Origin: Oscillospiraceae bacterium | GTDB taxonomy: Bacteria; Bacillota; Clostridia; Oscillospirales; Ruminococcaceae | Reading direction: 5' to 3' | DNA: 5,673 bases | Assembly (NCBI GenBank): GCA_019416775.1 | Contig: DXWR01000011.1 | Coordinates: 1 to 5,673, forward strand | Shown: positions 1-5,673 of the stretch, piece by piece | How positions within the stretch are numbered: position 1 is the stretch's first letter | How the letters are laid out: each line of letters starts with the position of its first letter | Notes under the pieces: generated by a model | Database searches by the model: none | Seen by the model: the letters and a program-made list of their open reading frames with translations, nothing else | What the model was told of the DNA's origin: nothing | Program-made: the position numbers and the translations under genes

Positions 1-1
1 G

Positions 2-1132
2 GACAGCGACGATTTGTTCCTCTTCCCCGACCCCACCACCATGGCTGCCCTTCCCTGGCGCCCCAGCCGGGCAGGGGTCATCCGGTTTTTCTGCGACATC
101 CGCTACCGGGACGGCCGCCACTTTGAACGGGACAGCCGGTATCAGTTAAAAAGAGCGGTGCGCCGCTGCAAAGAGATGGGGTATCAGTGCAAAATCGGCA
201 GCAAGTGCGAATTTTACCTCTTTCTCCAAGACGACAAGGGCAACCCCACCCTGGAAGTCCAGGACCGGGCGGGCTATCTGGATGTAGCGCCCCTGGACCG
301 GGGGGAAAACATCCGCCGGGAGATCTGCCTGAACCTGGAGCAGATGGGCATCAAGCCGGAATGCTCCTACCACGAACACGGCCCCGGCCAAAACGAGGTG
401 GATTTCCGGGACAACAACGCTTTAGGCGCAGCCGACGACTTGATCTCCTTTAAACTGGCGGTGCGCAGCATTGCCAACATCAATGGGCTGTACGGTTCCT
501 TTTTACCCAAGCCCATGGAACATCTTCCCGGCAGTGGACTGCATATCAACATAAACCTCTTCAAAGACGGTGAAAATATCTTTTTGGGAGGGGAACAGCA
601 CAACCCGGTGGCGGAAAGCTTCATTGCCGGGATCTTAAAGTATATCCGGGACATCACCTGCTTTCTCAACCCCCTGTCCAATTCCTACACCCGGTTCGGG
701 GAGTTTGAAGCTCCCAAATATATCTCTTGGTGCCACCAAAACCGGTTCCAGCTGATCCGCATTCCCGCAGCCTCTCCCGGCCACAACCGGATGGAGCTGC
801 GCAGCCCGGACAGCGCCTGCAATCCCTATCTGGCCTTTGCTTTGTTGATCCATGCCGGATTGGAGGGGATTGAGGAAAATCTTTCCCTTCCTGCCCCCAC
901 CAATCTGGATCTGTTTACCGCCACACCGGAACAAACCGCCGGACTGGAGCTGCTGCCCCAAAACCTGGGAGAAGCATTAGACTGCGCCCGGAACAGTGAA
1001 TTTGTCAGCAAACACCTGGATGCCGGGCTGTTGGAAAGCTATCTGGCCTACAAACAGAAGGAATGGGACAACGCCCTGGCTTCTTCCAACCGCCATGACT
1101 ATGAACTGCGCAATTATTTCCTCTACATTTAA
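2..1132 (+). CDS. glnA: Glutamine synthetase type I, C-terminal ~376 residues (5' end outside window)
   Basis: ATP-dependent ligation of ammonia to glutamate, giving glutamine; a cytosolic dodecamer in this family. The frame is open to the left edge. Type I enzymes are usually ~440 residues, so roughly 60-70 N-terminal residues are missing and the TTG at 14 is not a real start. Counting codon 14-16 as residue 1, visible family motifs are YHEHGPGQNEVDF (119-131, two metal-ligand Glu), KP...GSGLHIN (166-179, ATP/metal His177), NSYTR...FEAP (223-234, flap Glu232) and RMELRSPD (259-266, Glu261, Arg263). No adenylylation-site segment or beta-type insertion is evident, so it looks GSI-alpha-like. 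Oddities: the usual GxExEF metal motif reads GSKCEF, with Lys64 at a normally acidic position; NSYKR is NSYTR; and RSPDP is RSPDS. The ANTAR regulator 50 nt downstream is probably cotranscribed. Family assignment is firm; activity is less certain. Confidence 0.95.
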   Translation, partial: DSDDLFLFPDPTTMAALPWRPSRAGVIRFFCDIRYRDGRHFERDSRYQLKRAVRRCKEMGYQCKIGSKCEFYLFLQDDKGNPTLEVQDRAGYLDVAPLDRGENIRREICLNLEQMGIKPECSYHEHGPGQNEVDFRDNNALGAADDLISFKLAVRSIANINGLYGSFLPKPMEHLPGSGLHININLFKDGENIFLGGEQHNPVAESFIAGILKYIRDITCFLNPLSNSYTRFGEFEAPKYISWCHQNRFQLIRIPAASPGHNRMELRSPDSACNPYLAFALLIHAGLEGIEENLSLPAPTNLDLFTATPEQTAGLELLPQNLGEALDCARNSEFVSKHLDAGLLESYLAYKQKEWDNALASSNRHDYELRNYFLYI

Positions 1133-1167
1133 TATCCTGTACCGGTTTTACCCTTCCCCCGCCACAC

Positions 1168-1174
1168 AAAGGAG
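1168..1174 (+). promoter_or_regulatory. Ribosome binding site fixing a TTG start
   Basis: AAAGGAG lies 8 nt before the TTG at 1183. The next in-frame ATG comes only at residue 88, inside the receiver fold, so this site decides the start. Nothing between the glnA stop (1132) and this site looks like a terminator, which favours readthrough from glnA. Confidence 0.8.
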
Positions 1175-1182
1175 AACTTGGG

Positions 1183-1752
1183 TTGAAAGAGCTATTGTTG
1201 ATTAACAGCAACGAAAAATACAGAGAGCCTTTGTTGACGCTGTTGCACCAATGCGGTCTCAAGCAGATCGAACTGGCCTACAGCGGCAATGAAGTGCGCC
1301 GTATTACCCAAAACCAAAACTATCCCATGGTAATCATCAACACCCCTTTGGCAGATGAATTCGGCCACGAACTGGGCGTCTACCTGTCCCGAAAGAGCGG
1401 ATGTCTGGTATTGCTGCTGGTCAAAAACGAAATTGCCGAAGAGATGTCCCTAAAAACTCAGGGCGACGGGGTTTTAGTGCTGGCAAAGCCCATCAACCGC
1501 AGCAGTTTTTCCCAAACCGTGCGACTGATGATAACCTGTTCTCAAAAGATGCGACTGCTTCAGGCGGAAAACGAAAAACTGCGGGTTTCTATGCAGCAGG
1601 ATCGGGTAATCAGCCGGGCCAAATGCCTGCTCATTGAGCAGGGCGGCTTTACCGAAGAGCAGGCTCACCACTTCTTGGAACAGCAGGCCATGAACCAGCG
1701 CACCACCCGATATGAGGTGGCACGAGACGTCTGCGCTCAATATACGGACTAA
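1183..1752 (+). CDS. ANTAR-domain RNA-binding antiterminator with degenerate receiver domain (NitR-like)
   Basis: Predicted cytosolic regulator of 189 residues. Residues 1-115 have the receiver pattern: hydrophobic strand ELLLI, strand VIIN at 50-53, GHEL at 61-64 and the strand-5 KP at 102-103. Residues ~118-140 (QKMRLLQAENEKL) look like a coiled-coil linker. Residues ~128-187 match ANTAR: R145-AK-C148, the EEQAHHFLEQQAM helix ending at Met170, and YEVA at 177-180. Known ANTAR proteins bind paired hexaloop RNA hairpins and prevent termination. The receiver lacks the phospho-acceptor Asp (Asn53), the acidic pair (Asn8-Ser9) and the strand-4 Thr/Ser (Val80), keeping only Lys102, so phosphorylation control is unlikely. 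Start is TTG with AAAGGAG 8 nt upstream. Its position behind glnA resembles the glnA-nitR pairs reported in clostridia, as I recall, and suggests control of nitrogen assimilation. The RNA target is not identified here and may lie upstream of glnA. Confidence 0.92.
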   Translation: MKELLLINSNEKYREPLLTLLHQCGLKQIELAYSGNEVRRITQNQNYPMVIINTPLADEFGHELGVYLSRKSGCLVLLLVKNEIAEEMSLKTQGDGVLVLAKPINRSSFSQTVRLMITCSQKMRLLQAENEKLRVSMQQDRVISRAKCLLIEQGGFTEEQAHHFLEQQAMNQRTTRYEVARDVCAQYTD

Positions 1753-1755
1753 GAA

Positions 1756-1798
1756 TCTTCTGCCCAAAGGCCTTCCTTTCGGGCAGAAGAACGATTTT
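1756..1798 (+). terminator. Strong hairpin with weak T-run after the ANTAR gene (probable terminator)
   Basis: TCTTCTGCCC-AAAGG pairs with CCTTT-(C)-GGGCAGAAGA: 15 bp with one bulged C and a CCTT loop (1756-1790), beginning 3 nt after the stop codon. The T-run is only TTTT at 1795-1798, four bases after the stem, so termination may be partial. A second short inverted repeat, CGATTTT/AAAATCG (1792-1798 with 1813-1819), covers that T-run. It separates the glnA block from the dapF promoter. Confidence 0.6.
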
Positions 1799-1820
1799 GT
1801 CCCTAAAAAAGAAAAATCGG

Positions 1821-1849
1821 TTGTATTTACCGGTCAAATCCAGTATAAT
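1821..1849 (+). promoter_or_regulatory. Sigma-A-type promoter for dapF-pyrG-dapL
   Basis: A perfect TATAAT (1844-1849) has TTGTAT (1821-1826) exactly 17 nt upstream; the -35 matches consensus only in TTG. Transcription would begin near 1856, leaving a leader of about 34 nt before the GTG start, too short for a riboswitch. The palindrome ACCGGT (1829-1834) sits in the spacer, but no repressor can be named from it. Confidence 0.7.
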
Positions 1850-1872
1850 GTAATTTGTATTAAAATGCGAAG

Positions 1873-1878
1873 AAGGAG
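1873..1878 (+). promoter_or_regulatory. Ribosome binding site supporting the GTG start of dapF
   Basis: AAGGAG lies 11 nt before GTG 1890. The in-frame ATG at 1911 would start at the conserved MHGCGND and lose the first beta strand (KLSFTK), which the family normally has. GTG at 1890 is therefore preferred despite the slightly long spacing. Confidence 0.75.
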
Positions 1879-1889
1879 AGTATCCTGCG

Positions 1890-2735
1890 GTGAAGCTATC
1901 TTTTACCAAAATGCATGGGTGCGGCAACGACTATATTTATTTCAACGCCTTTACCCAGTCCATCCACAATCCCGAAGAACTATCCATCCGCTTATCCCAG
2001 CGGAGAAAGAGCATCGGCGGAGACGGCATTATTCTGGTCTGCCCCAGCGATGCGGCAGACGCCAAAATGCGGATCTTCAATGCGGACGGCAGTGAAGCCA
2101 AAATGTGCGGCAACGGTGTGCGCTGCGTAGCAAAATTCGTGGTGGATCAGGGCCTGGTGCCCAGCGACCGGGAAACGGTAGCCATCGACACCCTCAGCGG
2201 CGTCAAGACCATCCGCCTGCTCCGGGAAAACGGCCAGGTGGTAGGGGCTACGGTGGATATGGCCCAAGCCATCCTCACTCCCAAAGAAATTCCGGTTTTG
2301 CTGGAAGGGGACCGTGTCATCGGCCGTCCGGTGGAAATTGCCGGGAAGAGCTGGGACATCACCTGTGTTTCCATGGGCAACCCCCACTGCGTGGTGTTTG
2401 TAGACCAGGTGGAAAACCTGAATCTGGAGCAGCTGGGACCCTGCTTTGAAAAGAACCCCATCTTCCCGGAACAGGTCAACACCGAATTCATCCGGGTGCT
2501 GGATCCCCACACCCTGCAGATGCGGGTTTGGGAACGGGGCAGTGGAGAAACCTGGGCTTGCGGCACGGGAGCCTGTGCGGCGGCGGTGGCAGCGGTGGAA
2601 AACGGCTACTGCCCGAAAAATGAAGACATCACCGTACATCTGGTAGGCGGAGACTTAGTGATCCGCTACACCGACCAAACCGTTTACATGACCGGCGAAG
2701 CAGTGACTGCTTTTGAAGGGGAGGTAGAAGTATGA
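1890..2735 (+). CDS. dapF: Diaminopimelate epimerase
   Basis: PLP-independent cytosolic epimerase that converts LL-diaminopimelate to meso-diaminopimelate, the precursor of lysine and of the peptidoglycan cross-link. The 281 residues match the family length (about 270-280). The N-terminus carries KMHGCGNDYIYF (7-18). The two catalytic cysteines are Cys73 in DGSEAKMCGNG (66-76) and Cys224 in SGETWACGTGACA (218-230), which act as the acid/base pair in the two mirror-image halves. GNPHCVVF (163-170) and NTEF (197-200) are further substrate-site motifs. It is the first gene after the promoter at 1821-1849, and its TGA overlaps the pyrG ATG (ATGA at 2732-2735), so translation of the two is probably coupled. 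Together with dapL two genes on, it gives the last two steps to meso-diaminopimelate. No truncation or missing catalytic residue is seen. Confidence 0.98.
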   Translation: MKLSFTKMHGCGNDYIYFNAFTQSIHNPEELSIRLSQRRKSIGGDGIILVCPSDAADAKMRIFNADGSEAKMCGNGVRCVAKFVVDQGLVPSDRETVAIDTLSGVKTIRLLRENGQVVGATVDMAQAILTPKEIPVLLEGDRVIGRPVEIAGKSWDITCVSMGNPHCVVFVDQVENLNLEQLGPCFEKNPIFPEQVNTEFIRVLDPHTLQMRVWERGSGETWACGTGACAAAVAAVENGYCPKNEDITVHLVGGDLVIRYTDQTVYMTGEAVTAFEGEVEV

Positions 2736-4327
2736 CCAAATATATTTTCGTAACCGGCGGCGTGGTCTCCGGTTTGGGCAAAGGCATTACCGCCGCCAGC
2801 TTGGGCCGTGTGCTGAAACAGCGGGGCCTGAAGGTGGCTGCCCAAAAATTGGACCCCTACATCAACATCGACCCCGGCACCATGAGCCCCTACCAGCACG
2901 GAGAGGTGTTTGTCACCGAAGACGGCGCCGAAACCGACCTGGACTTGGGCCACTATGAACGGTTCATCGACGAAGATTTGAATAAGTTCTCCAACCTGAC
3001 TACCGGCCGGGTTTACTGGAACGTATTAAACAAAGAACGCAACGGGGACTATTTGGGCAAAACTGTCCAGGTCATTCCCCACATCACCAATGAAATCAAG
3101 GAATTTATCTACACCGTGGGTCGGAAAACCAGCGCCGACATCGTCATCACCGAAATCGGCGGCACCGTGGGCGACATCGAAAGCCAGCCCTTCATGGAAG
3201 CCATCCGGCAGGTGGCCTTTGACGTGGGCCGGGAAAATGTCTGCTACATTCACGTCACCCTGGTGCCCTACATCACCGGCAGCGGAGAATTTAAGAGCAA
3301 ACCCACCCAGCACTCTGTCAAGGAATTGCAGAGCCTGGGGATCGCCCCCAACATCATCGTCACCCGGGTGGACCAGCCTTTGGACGAGGACATTCGGGAC
3401 AAAATTGCCTTGTTCTGCAATGTAAAAAAAGAATGCGTCATTGAAAACCTGACCCTTCCGGTGCTGTACCAGTGCCCCATGATGCTGGAAGAAAGCCATA
3501 TGTCCGACATTGTGCTCAAGGAATTGGGAATCGACGCACCTCAAGCGGATATGACCGAATGGAACCAGATGCTCCAGCGGATTGCCAACCGCAACAAAAC
3601 CGTCACCATCGCTTTGGTGGGCAAATACGTCAAACTCCACGATGCCTATCTCTCGGTGGTGGAATCCCTCAACCACGCCGGCTACGAAAACGCCGCCAAG
3701 GTAGAGATCAAATGGGTGGATTCTGAAGACGTCACCGAGGAAACTGCCGGTGAAATCTTTGGGGACGTGCAGGGCATCCTGGTGCCCGGCGGCTTCGGCC
3801 ATCGGGGCGTGGAGGGCAAAATCATTGCCGCCCGGTATGCCCGAACCCACAATGTGCCTTACCTGGGCATCTGCCTGGGAATGCAGGTGGCTGTCATTGA
3901 ATTCGGCCGCCATGTGCTGGGACTCACCGGAGCTCACTCCGCGGAATTTGATCCCGCCACCCCCTACCCGGTCATCGACCTGATGCCGGACCAGAAAGGC
4001 AATCTGCCCAAGGGCGGCACCATGCGGCTGGGGGCCTATCCCTGCAAGATCTCGGAGGACTCCATTATGTCCCGGGCATACGGCCAGAAAGAGGTCAACG
4101 AACGCCACCGCCACCGGTATGAATTCAACAACGCCTTCCGGGACAGCTACCGTCAAGGCGGTATGCGCTTTACCGGCACCAGCCCTGACGGGCACCTGGT
4201 GGAAGCCGTCGAAATCCCAGAGCACAAGTTCTACATCGGCGTACAGTACCATCCCGAATTTAAGAGCCGTCCCAACCGGGCCCATCCCCTGTTCCGGGAA
4301 TTTGTGAAAGCTGCATTAGGGGAGTAA
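2732..4327 (+). CDS. pyrG: CTP synthase (glutamine-hydrolysing)
   Basis: Converts UTP, ATP and glutamine to CTP, the last step of pyrimidine nucleotide synthesis; it acts as a cytosolic tetramer. The 531 residues are near the family norm (~535-545). The synthetase domain spans about 1-267: phosphate loop GGVVSGLGKG (9-18, Lys17), LDPYINIDPGTMSP (40-53), the acidic ETDLDLGHYERF (67-78), GGTVGDIES (143-151) and the UTP-site KSKPTQ (188-193). A class I glutamine amidotransferase domain spans about 290-531: oxyanion segment PGGFGHRG (352-359), nucleophile Cys381 in LGICLGMQ, and His507/Glu509 in QYHPEF. The ribosome site AAGGGGAGGT (2716-2725) lies inside the end of dapF, 6 nt before the ATG. The gene has no leader of its own, so the 5'-end reiterative-G attenuation known for Bacillus pyrG cannot operate here unless there is an unseen internal promoter. 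Confidence 0.99.
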   Translation: MTKYIFVTGGVVSGLGKGITAASLGRVLKQRGLKVAAQKLDPYINIDPGTMSPYQHGEVFVTEDGAETDLDLGHYERFIDEDLNKFSNLTTGRVYWNVLNKERNGDYLGKTVQVIPHITNEIKEFIYTVGRKTSADIVITEIGGTVGDIESQPFMEAIRQVAFDVGRENVCYIHVTLVPYITGSGEFKSKPTQHSVKELQSLGIAPNIIVTRVDQPLDEDIRDKIALFCNVKKECVIENLTLPVLYQCPMMLEESHMSDIVLKELGIDAPQADMTEWNQMLQRIANRNKTVTIALVGKYVKLHDAYLSVVESLNHAGYENAAKVEIKWVDSEDVTEETAGEIFGDVQGILVPGGFGHRGVEGKIIAARYARTHNVPYLGICLGMQVAVIEFGRHVLGLTGAHSAEFDPATPYPVIDLMPDQKGNLPKGGTMRLGAYPCKISEDSIMSRAYGQKEVNERHRHRYEFNNAFRDSYRQGGMRFTGTSPDGHLVEAVEIPEHKFYIGVQYHPEFKSRPNRAHPLFREFVKAALGE

Positions 4328-4350
4328 GCGCATCAAGGAGGTTATACAAC

Positions 4351-5532
4351 ATGCAGATCAACCGTCATTTTTTGGAGGTAGCAGACAGCTATCTGTTTTC
4401 CACCATTGCTCACAAGGTCAATGAATACACTGCCGCCAATCCAGACAAAAAGATCATCCGTCTGGGCATCGGCGACGTGACCCGTCCCTTGGCTCCCGCT
4501 GTCATCGACGCCCTTCACGCCGCGGTAGACGATATGTCCAAAGCGGAAACCTTCCACGGCTACGGTCCGGAACAGGGTTACGATTTCCTGAAAGAATCCC
4601 TGCAAAGCTACTACGCTTCCCACGGGGTGAAGCTGGACCTGGACGAGATCTTCGTCAGCGACGGCGCTAAGAGCGACGTAGGCAACATTCTGGACCTATT
4701 TTCCACCGACAATTTGGTGCTGGTGCCCGACCCGGTGTATCCGGTGTATGTGGACACCAACGTCATGGCGGGACGGAAGATCCAGTACATGAACGCAACC
4801 GAAGAAAACGGTTTCCTGCCTCTGCCGGATGAATCAGTAGACGCAGACATCATCTATCTCTGCTCCCCCAACAACCCTACCGGTGCGGTATACACCAAGG
4901 ACCAGCTGCAAACGTGGGTGGACTACGCCAATGAGCGGGAAGCGGTGATTCTCTTTGACGCCGCCTATGAATGCTTTATCACCGACCCCACCCTGCCCCG
5001 GAGCATCTTTGAAATTCCCGGTGCCAAGACCTGCGCCATTGAATTCTGCTCCTTCTCCAAGACCGCCGGCTTCACCGGCACCCGCTGCGGCTACACCGTA
5101 GTGCCCAAGGCCTTGGTGCGACAGGACACCCCTCTGAACAAGATGTGGCTGCGCCGTCAAACCACCAAGTTCAACGGGGTTCCCTACATCGTCCAGAAGG
5201 GCGCAGCAGCCGTGTTCACCCAAGAAGGTCTGCCTCAAATCAAAGAAACCATTGCCTACTACCTGGACAACGCCAAGATCATCGCCCAGGCTATGGACGA
5301 GCTGGGCATCTGGTACACCGGCGGCACCAACTCCCCCTACATCTGGCTGAAGTGCCCCAACGATATGAAGAGCTGGGACTTCTTTGATCTGCTGCTGGAG
5401 CAGGCCAATGTGGTGGGCACCCCCGGCGCCGGCTTCGGTCAGAACGGGGAAGGCTTCTTCCGGCTCACCGCTTTCGGCAACCGGGAAAACACCCAGGAAG
5501 CCGTGGAACGAATCAAGAAGCTGTTAAAGTAA
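4351..5532 (+). CDS. dapL: LL-diaminopimelate aminotransferase
   Basis: Fold-type I PLP aminotransferase that moves the amino group of glutamate onto tetrahydrodipicolinate, giving LL-diaminopimelate in one step and bypassing the succinyl and acetyl branches. The 393 residues fit bacterial DapL (about 390-410). Visible family signatures are RLGIGDVTRPL (37-47), the FHGYGPEQGY segment (68-77), VSDGAKSD (102-109), DPVYPVYVDTNVMAGR (127-142), SPNNPTG (172-178), FDAAYECF (202-209, Asp203 and Tyr206 contacting the cofactor), Schiff-base Lys237 in SFSKTAGFTGTR (234-245) and carboxylate-binding Arg371 in FFRLTAFG. The DVTRPL and SKTAGFTGTR motifs separate it from generic aspartate aminotransferases. 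An AAGGAGGT (4335-4342) sits 8 nt before the ATG. It is the last gene of the operon; the product feeds DapF, encoded by the first gene. Confidence 0.97.
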   Translation: MQINRHFLEVADSYLFSTIAHKVNEYTAANPDKKIIRLGIGDVTRPLAPAVIDALHAAVDDMSKAETFHGYGPEQGYDFLKESLQSYYASHGVKLDLDEIFVSDGAKSDVGNILDLFSTDNLVLVPDPVYPVYVDTNVMAGRKIQYMNATEENGFLPLPDESVDADIIYLCSPNNPTGAVYTKDQLQTWVDYANEREAVILFDAAYECFITDPTLPRSIFEIPGAKTCAIEFCSFSKTAGFTGTRCGYTVVPKALVRQDTPLNKMWLRRQTTKFNGVPYIVQKGAAAVFTQEGLPQIKETIAYYLDNAKIIAQAMDELGIWYTGGTNSPYIWLKCPNDMKSWDFFDLLLEQANVVGTPGAGFGQNGEGFFRLTAFGNRENTQEAVERIKKLLK

Positions 5533-5556
5533 GATTCCAAATAAAACTCACAAAAC

Positions 5557-5596
5557 AAAAGGACGCACCGGAAATATTCCAAGTGCGTCCTTTTTT
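5557..5596 (+). terminator. Intrinsic terminator after dapL, possibly bidirectional
   Basis: GGACGCAC (5561-5568) pairs with GTGCGTCC (5583-5590), with an inner GGAA/TTCC pairing (5570-5573 with 5577-5580), followed by TTTTTT (5591-5596). The flanking AAAA (5557-5560) extends the stem, and the upstream AAAACAAAA gives a T-rich tail on the minus strand, so it could also stop a convergent transcript. It starts 25 nt after the dapL stop and ends the dapF-pyrG-dapL operon. Confidence 0.93.
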
Positions 5597-5613
5597 ACGT
5601 TGTTGTTTGTCCT

Positions 5614-5673
5614 TTAAGAGCAGGAACCGTTAAAGGATTTTTTCACCAGCAAGGTGCCGTCTGCGTTGTAACT
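5614..5673 (-). CDS. Possible 3' end of a convergent gene, unidentified
   Basis: Reading leftward from the window edge, 19 sense codons end in TAA (5616-5614), giving SYNADGTLLVKKSFNGSCS. The composition is protein-like, and the end lies 17 nt beyond a terminator that could serve both strands, as expected for a convergent gene pair. The fragment is too short to assign a family. One other minus frame is also open for part of this stretch, so the call is tentative. Confidence 0.4.
   Translation of the reverse strand, partial: SYNADGTLLVKKSFNGSCS

Noticed and set aside
14..16. TTG as the start of the glutamine synthetase
   Set aside because: The same frame is open to base 2 and the family needs about 60-70 more N-terminal residues, so the gene is cut by the window edge.
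1133..1182. Antisense promoter or regulatory RNA between glnA and the ANTAR gene, as reported for a clostridial glnA
   Set aside because: On the minus strand I found no -35/-10 pair with acceptable spacing and no stable hairpin in the 50-nt gap.
1911..1913. ATG as the dapF start
   Set aside because: It removes the first conserved strand (KLSFTK), and the AAGGAG at 1873-1878 would be 32 nt away; GTG at 1890 fits better.
1992..2639. 215-codon open frame on the minus strand opposite dapF
   Set aside because: Fully antisense to dapF with its conserved catalytic motifs; low-information composition and no recognisable domain.
3026..4285. 419-codon open frame on the minus strand opposite pyrG
   Set aside because: It lies entirely antisense to an unmistakable pyrG, has His/Gly/Val/Phe-rich composition typical of a codon shadow, and shows no recognisable family motif.

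Overview
The window is a run of ordinary bacterial metabolic genes, all on the + strand until the last ~60 bases. The gene content suggests a Gram-positive anaerobe of class Clostridia. The pointers are a type I glutamine synthetase followed directly by an ANTAR-domain RNA-binding regulator, a diaminopimelate route using LL-diaminopimelate aminotransferase (DapL), strong AAGGAGGT-like ribosome binding sites, TTG and GTG starts, and moderately GC-rich coding sequence. A gut member of the Oscillospirales is my best guess from resemblance to remembered proteins. No rRNA or other decisive taxonomic marker is present.

Left block (2-1752). The 3' part of a glutamine synthetase gene (glnA, 5' end outside the window) is followed after 50 nt, with no terminator, by a 189-residue regulator with a receiver-like N-terminus and a C-terminal ANTAR domain. 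The receiver has lost its phosphorylatable Asp and the acidic pair. The block ends with a strong 15-bp hairpin (1756-1790) that has only a short, slightly displaced T-run.

Middle and right block (1821-5596). A sigma-A-type promoter (TTGTAT-17 nt-TATAAT) precedes dapF (diaminopimelate epimerase), pyrG (CTP synthase, start overlapping the dapF stop by 4 nt) and dapL (23 nt after pyrG). A clear hairpin plus T6 terminator closes this three-gene operon. DapL converts tetrahydrodipicolinate to LL-diaminopimelate and DapF converts that to the meso form, so two consecutive steps of lysine/peptidoglycan precursor synthesis flank the CTP enzyme. The shared chemistry is nitrogen: GlnA makes glutamine, PyrG consumes it, and DapL takes its amino group from glutamate.

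Right edge (5614-5673). On the minus strand, 19 codons and a stop may be the 3' end of a convergent gene whose identity cannot be told.

I see no mobile elements, CRISPR arrays, tRNA/rRNA genes or long repeats, and no evidence of a new multi-gene system. The points most worth a second look are the Lys at a normally acidic metal-ligand position of the glutamine synthetase, the non-phosphorylatable receiver of its neighbour, and the hairpin region between the two operons.
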